A stretch of DNA of 64,000 bases from Poa pratensis (lineage: Eukaryota > Streptophyta > Magnoliopsida > Poales > Poaceae): positions 18,621,166 to 18,685,165 of the forward strand of contig CAMZMU010000107.1 in the NCBI GenBank assembly GCA_947311845.1. Reading direction: 5' to 3'. A model generated the notes under the pieces. That model saw only the letters and a program-made list of their open reading frames with translations. It was not told the DNA's origin and did no database searches. The first letter of the stretch is position 1, and each line of letters begins with the position of its first letter. The position numbers were made by a program, and so were the translations under genes. Below, one piece after another: positions 34,050-43,454 of the stretch.

Positions 34050-35815
34050 TGGCAATGTCAGTGACACTTATAAAAAAGAAAGGTTATTATATATTATCAA
34101 TGCACTTGATACCAAGGTTGGGAGTACCGTCTTAACTGCAACCGAGCAGGCTGTTAAGAAGGAGATTAATGAATTCGTTGCTGAATTCATAGAGGAGGAG
34201 AAAACTAAATGGGTCCACCGTGTGAAAGTAAAGCATGTGCAATAGGATGATAGTAATACGAGTTTTTTCATCTGATCTCTAGTGGGAAACATCGTAAGAA
34301 GAGAATCTTTAATTAGAGAGAGATGATGGTACAAATGTTGGAGAAAGCCGAGCTCAAAATGTTGATTACGGAATATTAAAACTTGGTTTGGTTTCTAGTA
34401 TCGGATTCATTTTCTATGGGATTGTATTGATGATGTTCGATAGTTAACTCTTGATAAAAACGACATGCTTACATCTACCTTCACAGAGAATGGGGTGAAG
34501 GAGGTGGTTTCCAGACGGGTTCCCTGCCGAGTTTTATTAAAAAAATAGGGATATAACGAAATCATATTGTTGGCCCTATTAGTTGTTTTCAAAAATCAGT
34601 TCAACTTAGGTTTAGTTATGTTATTATCGAAGAAGAAAGTTGCAATACAAGTCTAGCATACAATCCCAATTGCCTCATAAATGTTTAGTTTTATTTTCTC
34701 ACTAAAGTTGGAACCAATGGGATCACATCCGTCGCACATAATGTCGTTCGACCTACACAAATAGTTTTCATGCCGGAAGGAACATCCTAAAAAGGGCGGT
34801 CATTTTGCATGAAACTATTCATGAGCTTTAGCAAAAAAAATAAGTGAGGTAATTTTTTAGGTTAATTTTGAACATGCCTATGATAAGGTCAAGTGGTCTT
34901 TTCTTCAACAGCTTTACATATGAAAGGGTTCTCACCAATGTGTGGTGTGACTCGATTATGAAGTTTGTTAAGGGAGGAAGTGGAGGAATAAAAATTAATG
35001 ACGACGTTTGGCATTATTTTCAAACAAAGAAGGGCACCCATATCCCCAATCCTATACAATTTAGTTGGATATATGCTTGTCATCCTGGTAGCACGAGCTA
35101 AGGAAGATGGCTAAGTAAGTGCCCTTATTTTGCATTTGATAGATGTGGAGTTTATGTCCTTAATTATGTTGATGATACTAACCTCTTCATATACAATGGC
35201 ATTGAAAAGGCTAGAAACATGAAGTTAATCTTATGCATTTTGAACAACTATTCAGTCTTAAGATCAATTTCTACAAATTTGAGATTTTTTGTTTTGAAAA
35301 TGCCAAGCAGGAGAAAGAGTTGTATAAGGAAGTGCTCGGTTGTGAGGTCGGTCCACCACCCCCCCCCCCCCCCCCCCCCCGCCGGCTGTATTTATTCGGG
35401 AATTCCTATTTGTCATTGGAAATTAAAGTGTAAGGAATCGAAAGAAATTGTTGGAAAGGGAGGTCTTGTCATATGGTGGACAACTTGTAGTAAATTAACG
35501 TTGTCCTCACTAGTCTCTCCATTGTTTATGTTATCTTTCTTTGAATATCTCAAAGAGCTACGGAAAAATGGATTATTACCATTCTAATTTTTTGGTAAAG
35601 CGATGAGCATAAACAAAAGTATAGATTGGCCAAATGGGATATAATTTGTCAACCCAAAGTCTAAGGTGGACTTGTGGCTGAAAATATCGAATTAAAAATA
35701 AATCCTTAATCAGCAAATGGCTGTTTAACATTTGAATGAAGAGGCTGTTTGCAAGAACTATTCTGTACGTAGTAAGTAGCTCTATGCAAAAATTATCACA
35801 AGTGTCGTTGAAACC
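34050..35815 (+). pseudogene. Degraded LINE ORF2 (linker and reverse transcriptase)
   Basis: Fragments in several frames match the plant LINE ORF2 order. The endonuclease-RT linker is at 34080-34370 (ALDTKVGSTVLTA, RVKVKHVQ, then GKHRKKRIF). RT pieces are at 34860-35330 (NFEHAYDKVKW, IKINDDVWHYFQTKKG, NYVDDTNLF where the catalytic FADD/YADD would stand, then a KINFYKFEIFCF stretch). The post-RT region is at 35384-35800 (VLTSL, then FMLSFFE-like, YRLAKWDIICQPK). Many stops and frameshifts make it non-functional. A 22-C run at 35359-35380 interrupts the RT-derived part. Confidence 0.75.
35359..35380. repeat. Poly-C homopolymer, 22 bases, inside LINE relic
   Basis: Seen directly. The third copy of the block begins right at the downstream edge of this tract, immediately after the N gap at 56757-56769. 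Confidence 0.9.
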
Positions 35816-35875
35816 TCCCTTTTGAAAAGATCAATCTCATGAGAGTCAAGAAAGACTTCTTTGGTAAAGAAGTGA

Positions 35876-35972
35876 GCCCAGCTTACTTGGCTAGGGAAGT
35901 GGATGTACAACCCAGGTTCAAGTCCTCACGGAAGCGCATTCGGGTTCTTATTATTTCAAAAAAATAAAAAAA
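35876..35972 (+). mobile_element. tRNA-derived SINE-like unit
   Basis: Contains a TTGGCTAGGGAAGTGGA stretch followed by a good pol III B box, GGTTCAAGTCC (35915-35925), then GCGCATTCGGGTTC and an A-rich tail. Copies lie at 48561-48664 and 57261-57360. No tRNA cloverleaf is closed, so I call it SINE-like. Copy 1 lacks about six bases before the B box that the other copies have. Confidence 0.5.
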
Positions 35973-36557
35973 TCCGTTGTAGGGGCTTCCCCTACCGCAT
36001 TTCTTTTAAAAAAAAACTTCTTTGGTAGAGGAGTATTCAATATTAGAATGAGTCTAACCGTCACTTTTGGTACACTTGGCGTGGAAATGATACACTTGCT
36101 TGCCAATACCACTGTACATCATTGTTTAGCGAAAATATATTACAGTAGCCAAGGTGTTTGTGAGCCGAGCTCGGGATTAGTACTCACAGTCACACGCCCA
36201 CGAGAGCGAGAGGGAGAAGATGAACACATGATGCAAGGGGTTTTGCGCTGCACAATGTTGCACAACTTTTCTACTTTATGTCCTTCTTTTTATTTTGAGT
36301 ACAACCCAACATAATGAGCTAAAACTTCGCACCACAATTTTATCGATCCGTGCCATCACATGGTTCAATCATGCTGCAAGTGGACTTGGCTTGCCGGCTA
36401 TGTCAGAGCATAATCCTTTCGCCACGCCATCCAGTGATCAAATCGGCAGTGCCGGAGACGGGGGACCAGCAGGGGCCCTGCCCCCCCCCCCTAAGATTTG
36501 ATATTTCAGCTTAGGTTCCTGCTTATTCATGCTAAAGCCTATGCATTTTTCCATTCT

Positions 36558-37590
36558 GGCCCCCTTATAGTCATATTTTTTCGCTTTGGCCCCCCTAATA
36601 CATTATTTCTGCCTCTGCCCCTGCAGATCGGTCTTAACGGCGGCCCCCATAGAGCATCTCCAGCAGCGCCTGCAAAACGCCCGAACCCGCAAAAATCCGG
36701 CGGTTTGCGGGTTTGGGGCCATTTTTCGGCCAGACCAGCGCCTGCAAATTTGCGTCGGCCCGCAAACGTTTTGCGGGGGCCGTGAATCCGCACCGCTAGC
36801 CCGTATTTATTTGGCTTCCGACCGCATTTGCAGATTTCAATCCCCATTTCCCTACCTCCTCCGGCGAGCAATCCCTCTCGCACTCCGCCGTCTCCGACGA
36901 GCAATCCCGCCTCCCCTTCTACAGATCCGGCGATGCCGAGCCGCCATGGCGCCGAAGAGGGAACCAGAGTCGCCGCTCCCCGGCGACGACCGGTTCGACA
37001 TAGACTACTCCGACGAGAAGCGGGCACTGGTCGTCCGCAGCGACGGCGCACGGAAGCGAGCCGCACGGAAGTACAAGCTCGGCGAGCCGGTGCGGATGCG
37101 TACTTCCGCCGCGACGTGCCGGAGTTTGATCGGCTCCGGAGGGAGCGCGAGCGGGAGATCGAGCGTCGCCGTCGCGAGCAGCTCCTCCGCGGCGCCAACA
37201 GCTCCTCCATTGGCGCCAGCAGCTCCTCCGCCGCGCCAGGTGCTCCTCCGCCGGAGGGCTACGACCTGAGCACTTCGACGTCACGCTCCGGCCGGAGGAT
37301 TTCATCCCGACGAGCAGCTCGACCGCGCGCTGGCGGCGACGTTGCTGCGGTCCAAGCACGAGGCGGCGGAAATCTGCATGTTGAAATTCAGATTTACAGT
37401 TTCGTTTGTGGGCTCTGTTCTTCGCGGCACGATTTCTCGCGCAAGAACACGAAAAACCCGACGCTTAAAATTGTTTTGCGGGTTCGCGTTTTGCGGGCAC
37501 TGCTAGAGATGCTCTTATAGTCATATTTTTCGCTTTGGCCCCGCTGATACATTATTTCTGCCTCTGCCCCTGCAGATCGGTCTTAACGGC
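36558..37590. repeat. 84-bp tandem dimer split by the Harbinger element
   Basis: Unit 1 is 36558-36641. Unit 2 begins at 36642-36651 and continues at 37518-37590 after the insertion. Both read GGCCCCC, then TATAGTCATATTTTT, CGCTTTGGCCCC, CTGCCTCTGCCC and GGTCTTAACGGC. The insertion therefore lies in the TTA of the second unit. Confidence 0.8.
36652..37514. mobile_element. PIF/Harbinger-type non-autonomous element, 863 bp, with cargo ORF
   Basis: The ends are GAGCATCTCCAGCAG and the complement CTGCTAGAGATGCTC. The right flank is TTA (37515-37517) and the left is ATA, a decayed TTA; copy 2 still has TTA (49340s). The cargo at 36946-37370 starts ATGGCGCCGAAG and reads through an Arg/Glu-rich region (LRREREREIERRRREQLL) in two frames. 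It is about 130 codons, interrupted near 37100, and of unknown function. No transposase is seen. In copies 2 and 3 only the first 30 bp remain before the Gypsy insertion. Confidence 0.8.
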
Positions 37591-37925
37591 TAACCCGCAG
37601 CAGCTAACTAAGTGAACAAAAAAACTAACACTGCACTTAACTGAAACTCGCAGGCAGGCGACGGTGCAGGACTTAATTCCTAACTCGGAAACTAACTGAA
37701 GAACGTACAAGGGTTATTCAACAATGTTGCAACTACTCATTTGAAAATAGCATTTCGACATTCTTTATATGTACATTCACTCGTTGTGCAGTCAACACTG
37801 ACTATTTGTGTCTTTGAAGCTTTTTTTTTACCTAGCCATATTGCACATATTCATCAACATATCAATCGTATCACAATTGAACGATGTGATGTATTAATTC
37901 CATAAGAATGAACCAAATCCATTCA
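37591..37925. other. Non-coding spacer
   Basis: AT-rich, with no feature recognised. Confidence 0.4.
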
Positions 37926-38489
37926 TCTATACCTAATAATAAAAGCATTAAGTCTTCTTGTGGTACGTCGTTTAAACTACCACTGAATTTGATATTAATT
38001 ACCCACCACTGCCCTGATAAGTTATCAAAATAACTGTTCGAGTCTTTAACTCATGTTTCCGTCGTCCGTGGAAAGTTTCCTTCGTCCGTGTACCACACGA
38101 GACCAAACGGCCCACGAACCGACTCAGACACGTGATCTCTTACCAATACGTATGTTATCAGGACAGTTCTCCAGGTCGACGTCCACGTACGGTTCCTAGG
38201 CTCATATATATACAACGCTCCACACAGGTTTTCATCGACCAACTCGATCAGCGTAATCTTCGGCGGCAAGTTGGGAATTGATCAAACTTTTTGAGGGTTT
38301 CTTCGTCTAGGATCCGATCGACAAGAAGTTCGTCCGGAGATGTCCGCAAGATCCTCGACTTGGTGAGGAGGTGGAGAGGGAGGGACGTAGTCGAGCTTCT
38401 CGCCGGCACGCGGCTGACAGGGAGGAGAGGAGTGTTTCTTGCAAATTTCCTTTGTCGCTCCGTCCCCCGCACAAGTTCGTGAAGTTGGA

Positions 38490-38800
38490 TTAGTGAATTT
38501 AGGAAGCTGAATCAGCGGCGCGAGGAGATGCAGTTCACATTGCGGGAGGTCCAAGCGGCCTCGCCCCGTCGCGGACCTCAAGTACAGCGTGCTCCAGAAG
38601 ATCTACACCGCCGTCGCCAAGTTGGAGGGCAAGACCGGGGAGAAACTGATGCTGAACGAGGACCGTCGGCCCGGAACAGATCGCCGAGGTGGTCAGCCGT
38701 TGGACAGGCAACCCGGCCGGGCACCTGTCTCAGGCAGAACGGCAAGGAAAGGCTCGTCGGCATGGCCGACAGGCTGCACAAGAGGGTGGTCGGCTAGGCT
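38490..38800 (+). pseudogene. HSP101/ClpB1 fragment captured in Helitron A
   Basis: Reading across frames gives the HSP101 order. IRKLNQRREEMQFTL is from the coiled-coil middle domain; then comes DLKYSVLQKIYTAVAKLEGK, TGEKLML, EVVSRWTGNPAG (the conserved ..EVVSRWTGIP linker before nucleotide-binding domain 2), and NGKERLVGMADRLHKRVVG. HSP101 is the cytosolic disaggregase for heat tolerance. The fragment covers about 100 of its roughly 910 residues, without intron, and is broken by frameshifts (near 38575, 38665 and 38725) and a stop right after RVVG. It cannot make a working chaperone. Confidence 0.8.
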
Positions 38801-38900
38801 GCCATGTTCGGGGCGCTCGGGTTCTGGTTCGTCCTCCGCATCCATCTATCCTCACGGCATGGGCTACGGAAGACAGTTCCTATTGCAATTACCCGAGCCG

Positions 38901-39340
38901 AGGAAACAGAAAATGACATGAGCAATTCATGTGACAGCCATCAGATAAATCCAAGAGATGAATAACCGCTGTACAATTATATGCTGGAATACTCAGTTGA
39001 ATTCTTTCTATGGTAACTACTTGTAGCGATAAAACTTCTCCAGAAGATGAGGCCAATTCTAGCTTGCAGCAATTTCGGCAGCGCGTCAGGAATAAGGGTA
39101 ATCTGGAGACAATCTCGGCCGAGGAAACAGAAAATGACATGAGCAATTCATGTGACAGCCATCAGATAAATCCAAGAGATGAATAACCTCTGTACATTAT
39201 ATGCTGGAATACTCAGTTGAATTCTTTCTATGGTAACTACTTGTAGCGATAAAACTTCTCCAGAAGATGAGGCCAATTCTAGCTTGCAGCAATTTCGGCA
39301 GCGCGTCAGGAATAAGGGTAATCTGGAGACAATCTCGGCC
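38901..39340. repeat. Tandem duplication, two copies of 220 bp
   Basis: 38901-39120 is repeated at 39121-39340 with only a few differences. The plus-strand reading holds EETENDMSNSCDSHQ and SSLQQFRQRVRNKG, which look protein-derived, perhaps another captured exon of an unknown gene. Confidence 0.9.
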
Positions 39341-39429
39341 ATCAGGGTGTTTTTTGACTTTATATATATATATAAGATCATAATCGTAAGGTTTCTTGTG
39401 GTACGTCATTTTTGTTTCCGATTCTACCC

Positions 39430-40044
39430 CTACATATTTAGAAATATTATGGTGTTGGGTTCGTTTCCTACGTGGCCTGGGGTTCGCTGGGTTCGAAACG
39501 TAAACATCCACAAACACGTATGATTCGATCGAGTCCTGCTCGAATACTCCCTCCGTTTTGACTCCATCGAGTCGCCGCCATCTCGTACTATAAACATAGG
39601 GGCAGAGTCGGTGTTCCAGAGAAGTAGTAGTAAGTTTGTTTTGTCTCCATGATGCGGAAGACAAAGATTGGCGTGATCTTGACATGGAGACGCTCGAACT
39701 ATAGCAGCGAATTGACGCTTCAAGCCAGCCCGCCCATACCTCTCCTTCACAATCGGCCTTGAGGCGGATCCTCCCAACCGCCACCTTCTGCTCCGAGAGC
39801 AGGATGCAAGGAGGCAAGCTGATGTGTGGATTAGCATTGCCTTGAGGTTGTTGGAGCCATCAGGACGCTCACGGATGGGGCCCTCGAGCAGTGCGACGAC
39901 ATGGGCGACGATGCCGGCTGCCGGCGAGGACCTTCTTCCCGGCCGCGCAGCCGCTGCTGGGCACACGACCACGGTGAACTCGCTAGCGGCGAAGGTGTTT
40001 GTGCTCACGACGGACGGTGGATTTTGCTTCGATCTGAAAGCCAA
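39430..40044 (-). other. Unrecognised gene-like fragment in Helitron A
   Basis: A 204-codon minus-strand open frame and overlapping plus-strand frames sit in a GC-rich patch unlike the AT-rich surroundings. I recognise no domain. It may be captured exon material; strand and frame are uncertain. Confidence 0.3.
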
Positions 40045-41266
40045 GAGAGAGACGAAATCTTATGCCTCACGGACTGCCCATCCACATCTCCGGTTGTTGA
40101 TTAGCAAACGGTTTCCAAGTTTTACAGGACGATGTTGTGATCTAAGATTCTAAAAAGACAAAAATTGCTCCAAAGAGTGGTCGCGTGTCTTCTCCTAAAA
40201 GCCATGGCGACGAGTAGATCGATTCCTGTAGCCTATTGCTGGTCGTCATGGCGGCGGATATGTCCATACTTTATATGCCGGCATCATGTGTCATTAGAGC
40301 AGGCTCTCCAAAGCCATAGCTGGTTCACTGACTCAAAAGCATAGCAAAAGGCAATCCATCCATGTAGATGCGTTCATGTGTACGGTTATTTTGATGCTAC
40401 AGATAGTGGCAACTTGCAGGATGCTGCTATTTTCATGCTTGGCGAAGCTGCAGCCCACACATAAGAATGGAGGTCGGTTGACTGGAGTGCATGACAACAC
40501 GGTCTTCATCACACAAAACTACTGGATCTGCGTCCCCTGCAGTTCCCGCTGCCTATCCTCTCGGCTATTTTCATTTGAGACTTTTTTTATTTTAAGGTAT
40601 TTAGTAGCTAATTCTGGCATGCAGTAAAGCCTCGGCTTATTTAGATTTCTCATCAAAAATTTGGAGTCTTCTTACTTCCTGTCATTGATCTCAATCTATA
40701 TACGCAGAGAACTTTGGATTTCAACTTCGCCTCTTTTTTTGATGAGTAGAATAAAGGGAAGCCAACTTTTCTCTTTTCTAATGTAGAAGTAAAAGAAACA
40801 TGTAGTAGGAACTACATGTTTATTGATAGACACATATATATATTACAACTATTGGGTGGACGAAAATATTTGATAAAACCGTAGCAACGGAGCATGTTTG
40901 CCGATTATGTATAACAACTGAGAGCTCTTCAACTAAGGATTCTCGGAGGCCGAAAGTGAATATATTTTAGCTATTTAGATTTAGAATCCATAGCAAGAAA
41001 TTTGCCTCATTTTACATTGCAATCGATCCAATGCCCCTTTTACCTCTTAGATAAAATGCATGTATACCTATTCTATCAATATATTAGATCATTTCATATT
41101 GAACATGCTTTCAAATTATCTTATTAGTTTTATCTCCCCGTTGCAACGTACGAGCATGTTTCCTAGTACACACTGAATTCACATGTATATAATTGCTATG
41201 CCACTATCTACTTGTATAGCTGTATCTGTATGTACAATCAAACAAAAGTCTGAGCCGAAGAATTTA

Positions 41267-41722
41267 TTACCGATCTGTACCTCCCACTCTGTCAGCGACA
41301 ACCTCCGAGGTGGCGGCCTCGTCGGCCACCAAGCCGGCCGCCTTACCGTGGCCGGCAACCTCAGTGCGGCAGACCGGGCACCGGCGGCTCTTGCGCAGCC
41401 ACGAGTCCACGCACAGCGCGTGGAACCCGTGCTGGCACCCCGGCAGCTCTCGGCACCTGTCACCCGCCTGGAATGACTCAAGGCATACCGCGCACTCGCC
41501 GCCGGGCTTATCCGCGCCGGTCTTGAAGTCCTGGCACGGTAGTTCCCCGAGCTCCTCGGCCGTCAGACCTGCTGCTTCCGCTCGCTCCTCGTCCCGCGAC
41601 GCGCCGTGCAGCCGCAGCGCGGCACGCCGCCTGATCACCCAGATGATCACGAGAACGTACATGACCAGCACCAGCACGACACCGGTGATGAAGAAGAACA
41701 CGGCGGCCGTCACACGCGCCAT
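41267..41722 (-). CDS. RING-H2 finger protein, ATL-type E3 ubiquitin ligase
   Basis: 151 aa, intronless, as is typical of the ATL family. ATL proteins are membrane-anchored E3 ligases that pass ubiquitin from E2 enzymes to substrates, often in defence and stress responses. From ATG 41722: a transmembrane helix at about residues 5-28 (VFFFITGVVLVLVMYVLVII), a basic stop (RRRAALRLH), a GLD-like region replaced by AAGLTAEELGELP, then a complete RING-H2 at about residues 76-116. The ligands are CAVC, C(Q)H, H..C and CPVC, with the E2-contact Trp in DSWLRKSRRCPVC. The frame is open further upstream to 41884, but the start next to the membrane helix fits the family better. A large hairpin (41989-42302) lies upstream and Helitron A begins 100 bp downstream of the stop. 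Confidence 0.88.
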   Translation of the reverse strand: MARVTAAVFFFITGVVLVLVMYVLVIIWVIRRRAALRLHGASRDEERAEAAGLTAEELGELPCQDFKTGADKPGGECAVCLESFQAGDRCRELPGCQHGFHALCVDSWLRKSRRCPVCRTEVAGHGKAAGLVADEAATSEVVADRVGGTDR

Positions 41723-41988
41723 GCATAAATCTTCAGCAGTTCGCGAAGGGAAGAGTTTAAAGCAAAAGCTACAGAAGTGGACAAATGATCCAAGCTGCAA
41801 GCTGCCAAGTGGATCAGTTTCCCCACTGCTCCCAGCCAGGTCAACTACTGATCCATTGCATCGCTCCATCTTCCACGGTTCCATTTTTTTAGATAAAGAT
41901 CTTCCACGGTTCCATGCTTATCTTGTTCTTCACTTTGACCGAACTGCAGCCCATGAAAAGGGACATAATGTGTATACTACTCCGGATG

Positions 41989-42302
41989 TCGGCAAAATCG
42001 ACACGGTTGACCTCTGTGCGAAAGTTTAACACAAAATAAACCTCGGGCGAAACTATTTCACGCTTTTGACCCTTTTGGGTAGCGCCTCACGATCGGGCGC
42101 TACACTACTACACTGTGTAGCGCCTTACGATCAGGCTTTGCGCCCGATCGTAAAGCCTGATCGTAAGGCGCTACACAGTGTAGTAGTGTAGCGCCCGATC
42201 GTGAGGCGCTACCCAAAAGGGTCAGGAGCGTGAAATAGTTTCGCCCGAGATTCATTTTGTGTTAAACTTTCGCCCAGAGGTCAACAGTGTCCAAATTGCC
42301 CC
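41989..42302. repeat. Foldback element with perfect 73-bp hairpin arms
   Basis: 42067-42139 is the exact reverse complement of 42152-42224 (73 of 73), around a 12-base loop at 42140-42151. Outside this, inverted homology continues to about 41989 and 42302 with few mismatches (for example CTCGGGCGAAACTATTTCAC at 42042 and its complement near 42247, and GACCTCTG near 42009 and its complement). It is probably a foldback MITE. No clear target duplication was found. The arms' GC content would make a very stable RNA hairpin. Confidence 0.92.
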
Positions 42303-42640
42303 GGATGTCCTTATCATTTTTTCTGCATTTCTGGCCGAATCAAACGTTTGATAACATTGACCACTTATAACTAGTAAACGCTGTGAACGGTGTTTAACGG
42401 AAAGAAAGCGACGGGCGACCGCGCAGATTTTTTTATTTTTTAGAATTAGCGACCGCGCAGATAAGTGACAGAGCGGGGAAAGCGTGGGCGTTTCCCTTTT
42501 TTTTCCCATTCCCTTGGTCTGTATTTGGATGTTTGCATTGAGGACATATATTGGAGATTGACATTTGATCAGTCCCGAATAACACGATTTTAGATACCGC
42601 TTCGTATGATCAACTTAAGGGAATAGGCCATCTCGCCTCT
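42303..42640. other. Non-coding upstream spacer
   Basis: No feature recognised. Confidence 0.3.
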
Positions 42641-43230
42641 GTGGTCTTAGATTCATGGTGACGAGGTGGATTCCGGCCGTTACCGGCGGGAGGCTCCGTT
42701 CTCATATGCTTTTTTTTTGTGTGTGTTTGGTTTGGTCTTGTGTTCTATTTAGGGAGATGCGGCTCCCTGAATATGGAATAAGGTTCTCCCTATCTAGCCC
42801 CCATTCCAGCAGCGCGTCTAGCGTCGTCAGAGGGCGTGTGGAGGTGTGTCTCCGGTGAAACTCGCGGGATTTGGTTGGTGTTTGTCTTCGGTGGATCCGC
42901 TTGGATCCGGTCTTTGTTTGTCTTCGTTGGTGTGTCTACAATTTAGATCGTTTTGATCTACGCTTCTATTCATCGGTGACGGTTGTTGTTCTGTTGCGCT
43001 GGTCATGTGGGGCCTTAGCACGACGACTTCCCGACAGTCTAATACAACAAGTTTTGCCCGGCTCCGGTGATGGAGGGGTGATGACAACAGCGCGCCTTTG
43101 GCTCACTCTAGTGCTTGTTGTCGTCGTTAGGTGATCTACGGAATTTGATGTAGTTTTGGTTACTTGTGTTTGTTGTACTACCTTAACAGTTGTTGAATAT
43201 ATCTGAAGTTTTCTCACGATTTTAGGTGTT
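42640..43230 (+). mobile_element. LINE 3'-end-like remnant
   Basis: The phrases GGTGTTTGTCTTCGGTGGAT, CCTTAGCACGACGACTTCCC, GGTGATGGAGGGGTGATGAC and TGTTTGTTGTACTACC resemble the 3' untranslated tail of a common Triticeae LINE family as I remember it. No coding part remains. Confidence 0.4.
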
Positions 43231-43454
43231 TGGCTGGTCAACGTATTGTGGCGAGGTATTCGGACTCGACATCACGCTCGCGATTCAGTAAGCAAAATCC
43301 CGCAGGCACAGAGTAAAGGGTTTTCGCTCGACATCCCAAGACATTCGAGATCACGTACTACTTGGGCTAGCTCGCTCCTCGCTATATCTAGGCTCATGGC
43401 CCGCTATATCTAGGCCTTGATGTACATTAAAAACGTAACTTTTAGGGTGCCCAG

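Larger units (their letters stand above)
31273..36680. repeat. Duplicated block, copy 1 (partner 45425-49378)
   Basis: Nearly identical to 45425-49378, except that copy 2 lacks about 1.5 kb (33879 to about 35380). Differences are mainly 1-4 bp indels and homopolymer lengths. The block spans the 3' half of Helitron B, its downstream flank, a LINE relic, a SINE-like unit and the left end of a Harbinger element, so it is a segmental copy rather than one transposon. Confidence 0.85.
37926..41166 (+). mobile_element. Helitron-like element A, 3.2 kb, with captured gene fragments
   Basis: The 5' end is TCTATACCTAATAATAAA preceded by A (37925). The 3' end is CTAG (41163-41166) followed by T, after the hairpin CCCGT..ACGAG (41137-41154). 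It has the same terminal style as element B but different contents. Inside are an HSP101/ClpB fragment (38490-38800), a 220-bp tandem duplication (38901-39340), and GC-rich gene-like pieces on the minus strand at 39430-40040 that I do not recognise. No Rep/helicase is present. It lies 100 bp past the stop codon of the RING-H2 gene, which is transcribed toward it. Confidence 0.6.

Noticed and set aside
35876..35972. Possible tRNA gene (good B box)
   Set aside because: No acceptor stem or anticodon arm can be closed and an A-rich tail follows; SINE-like is more likely.
41310..42029. 239-codon plus-strand open frame
   Set aside because: It is antisense to the clearly recognisable RING-H2 gene and runs on into the hairpin; only a shadow frame.
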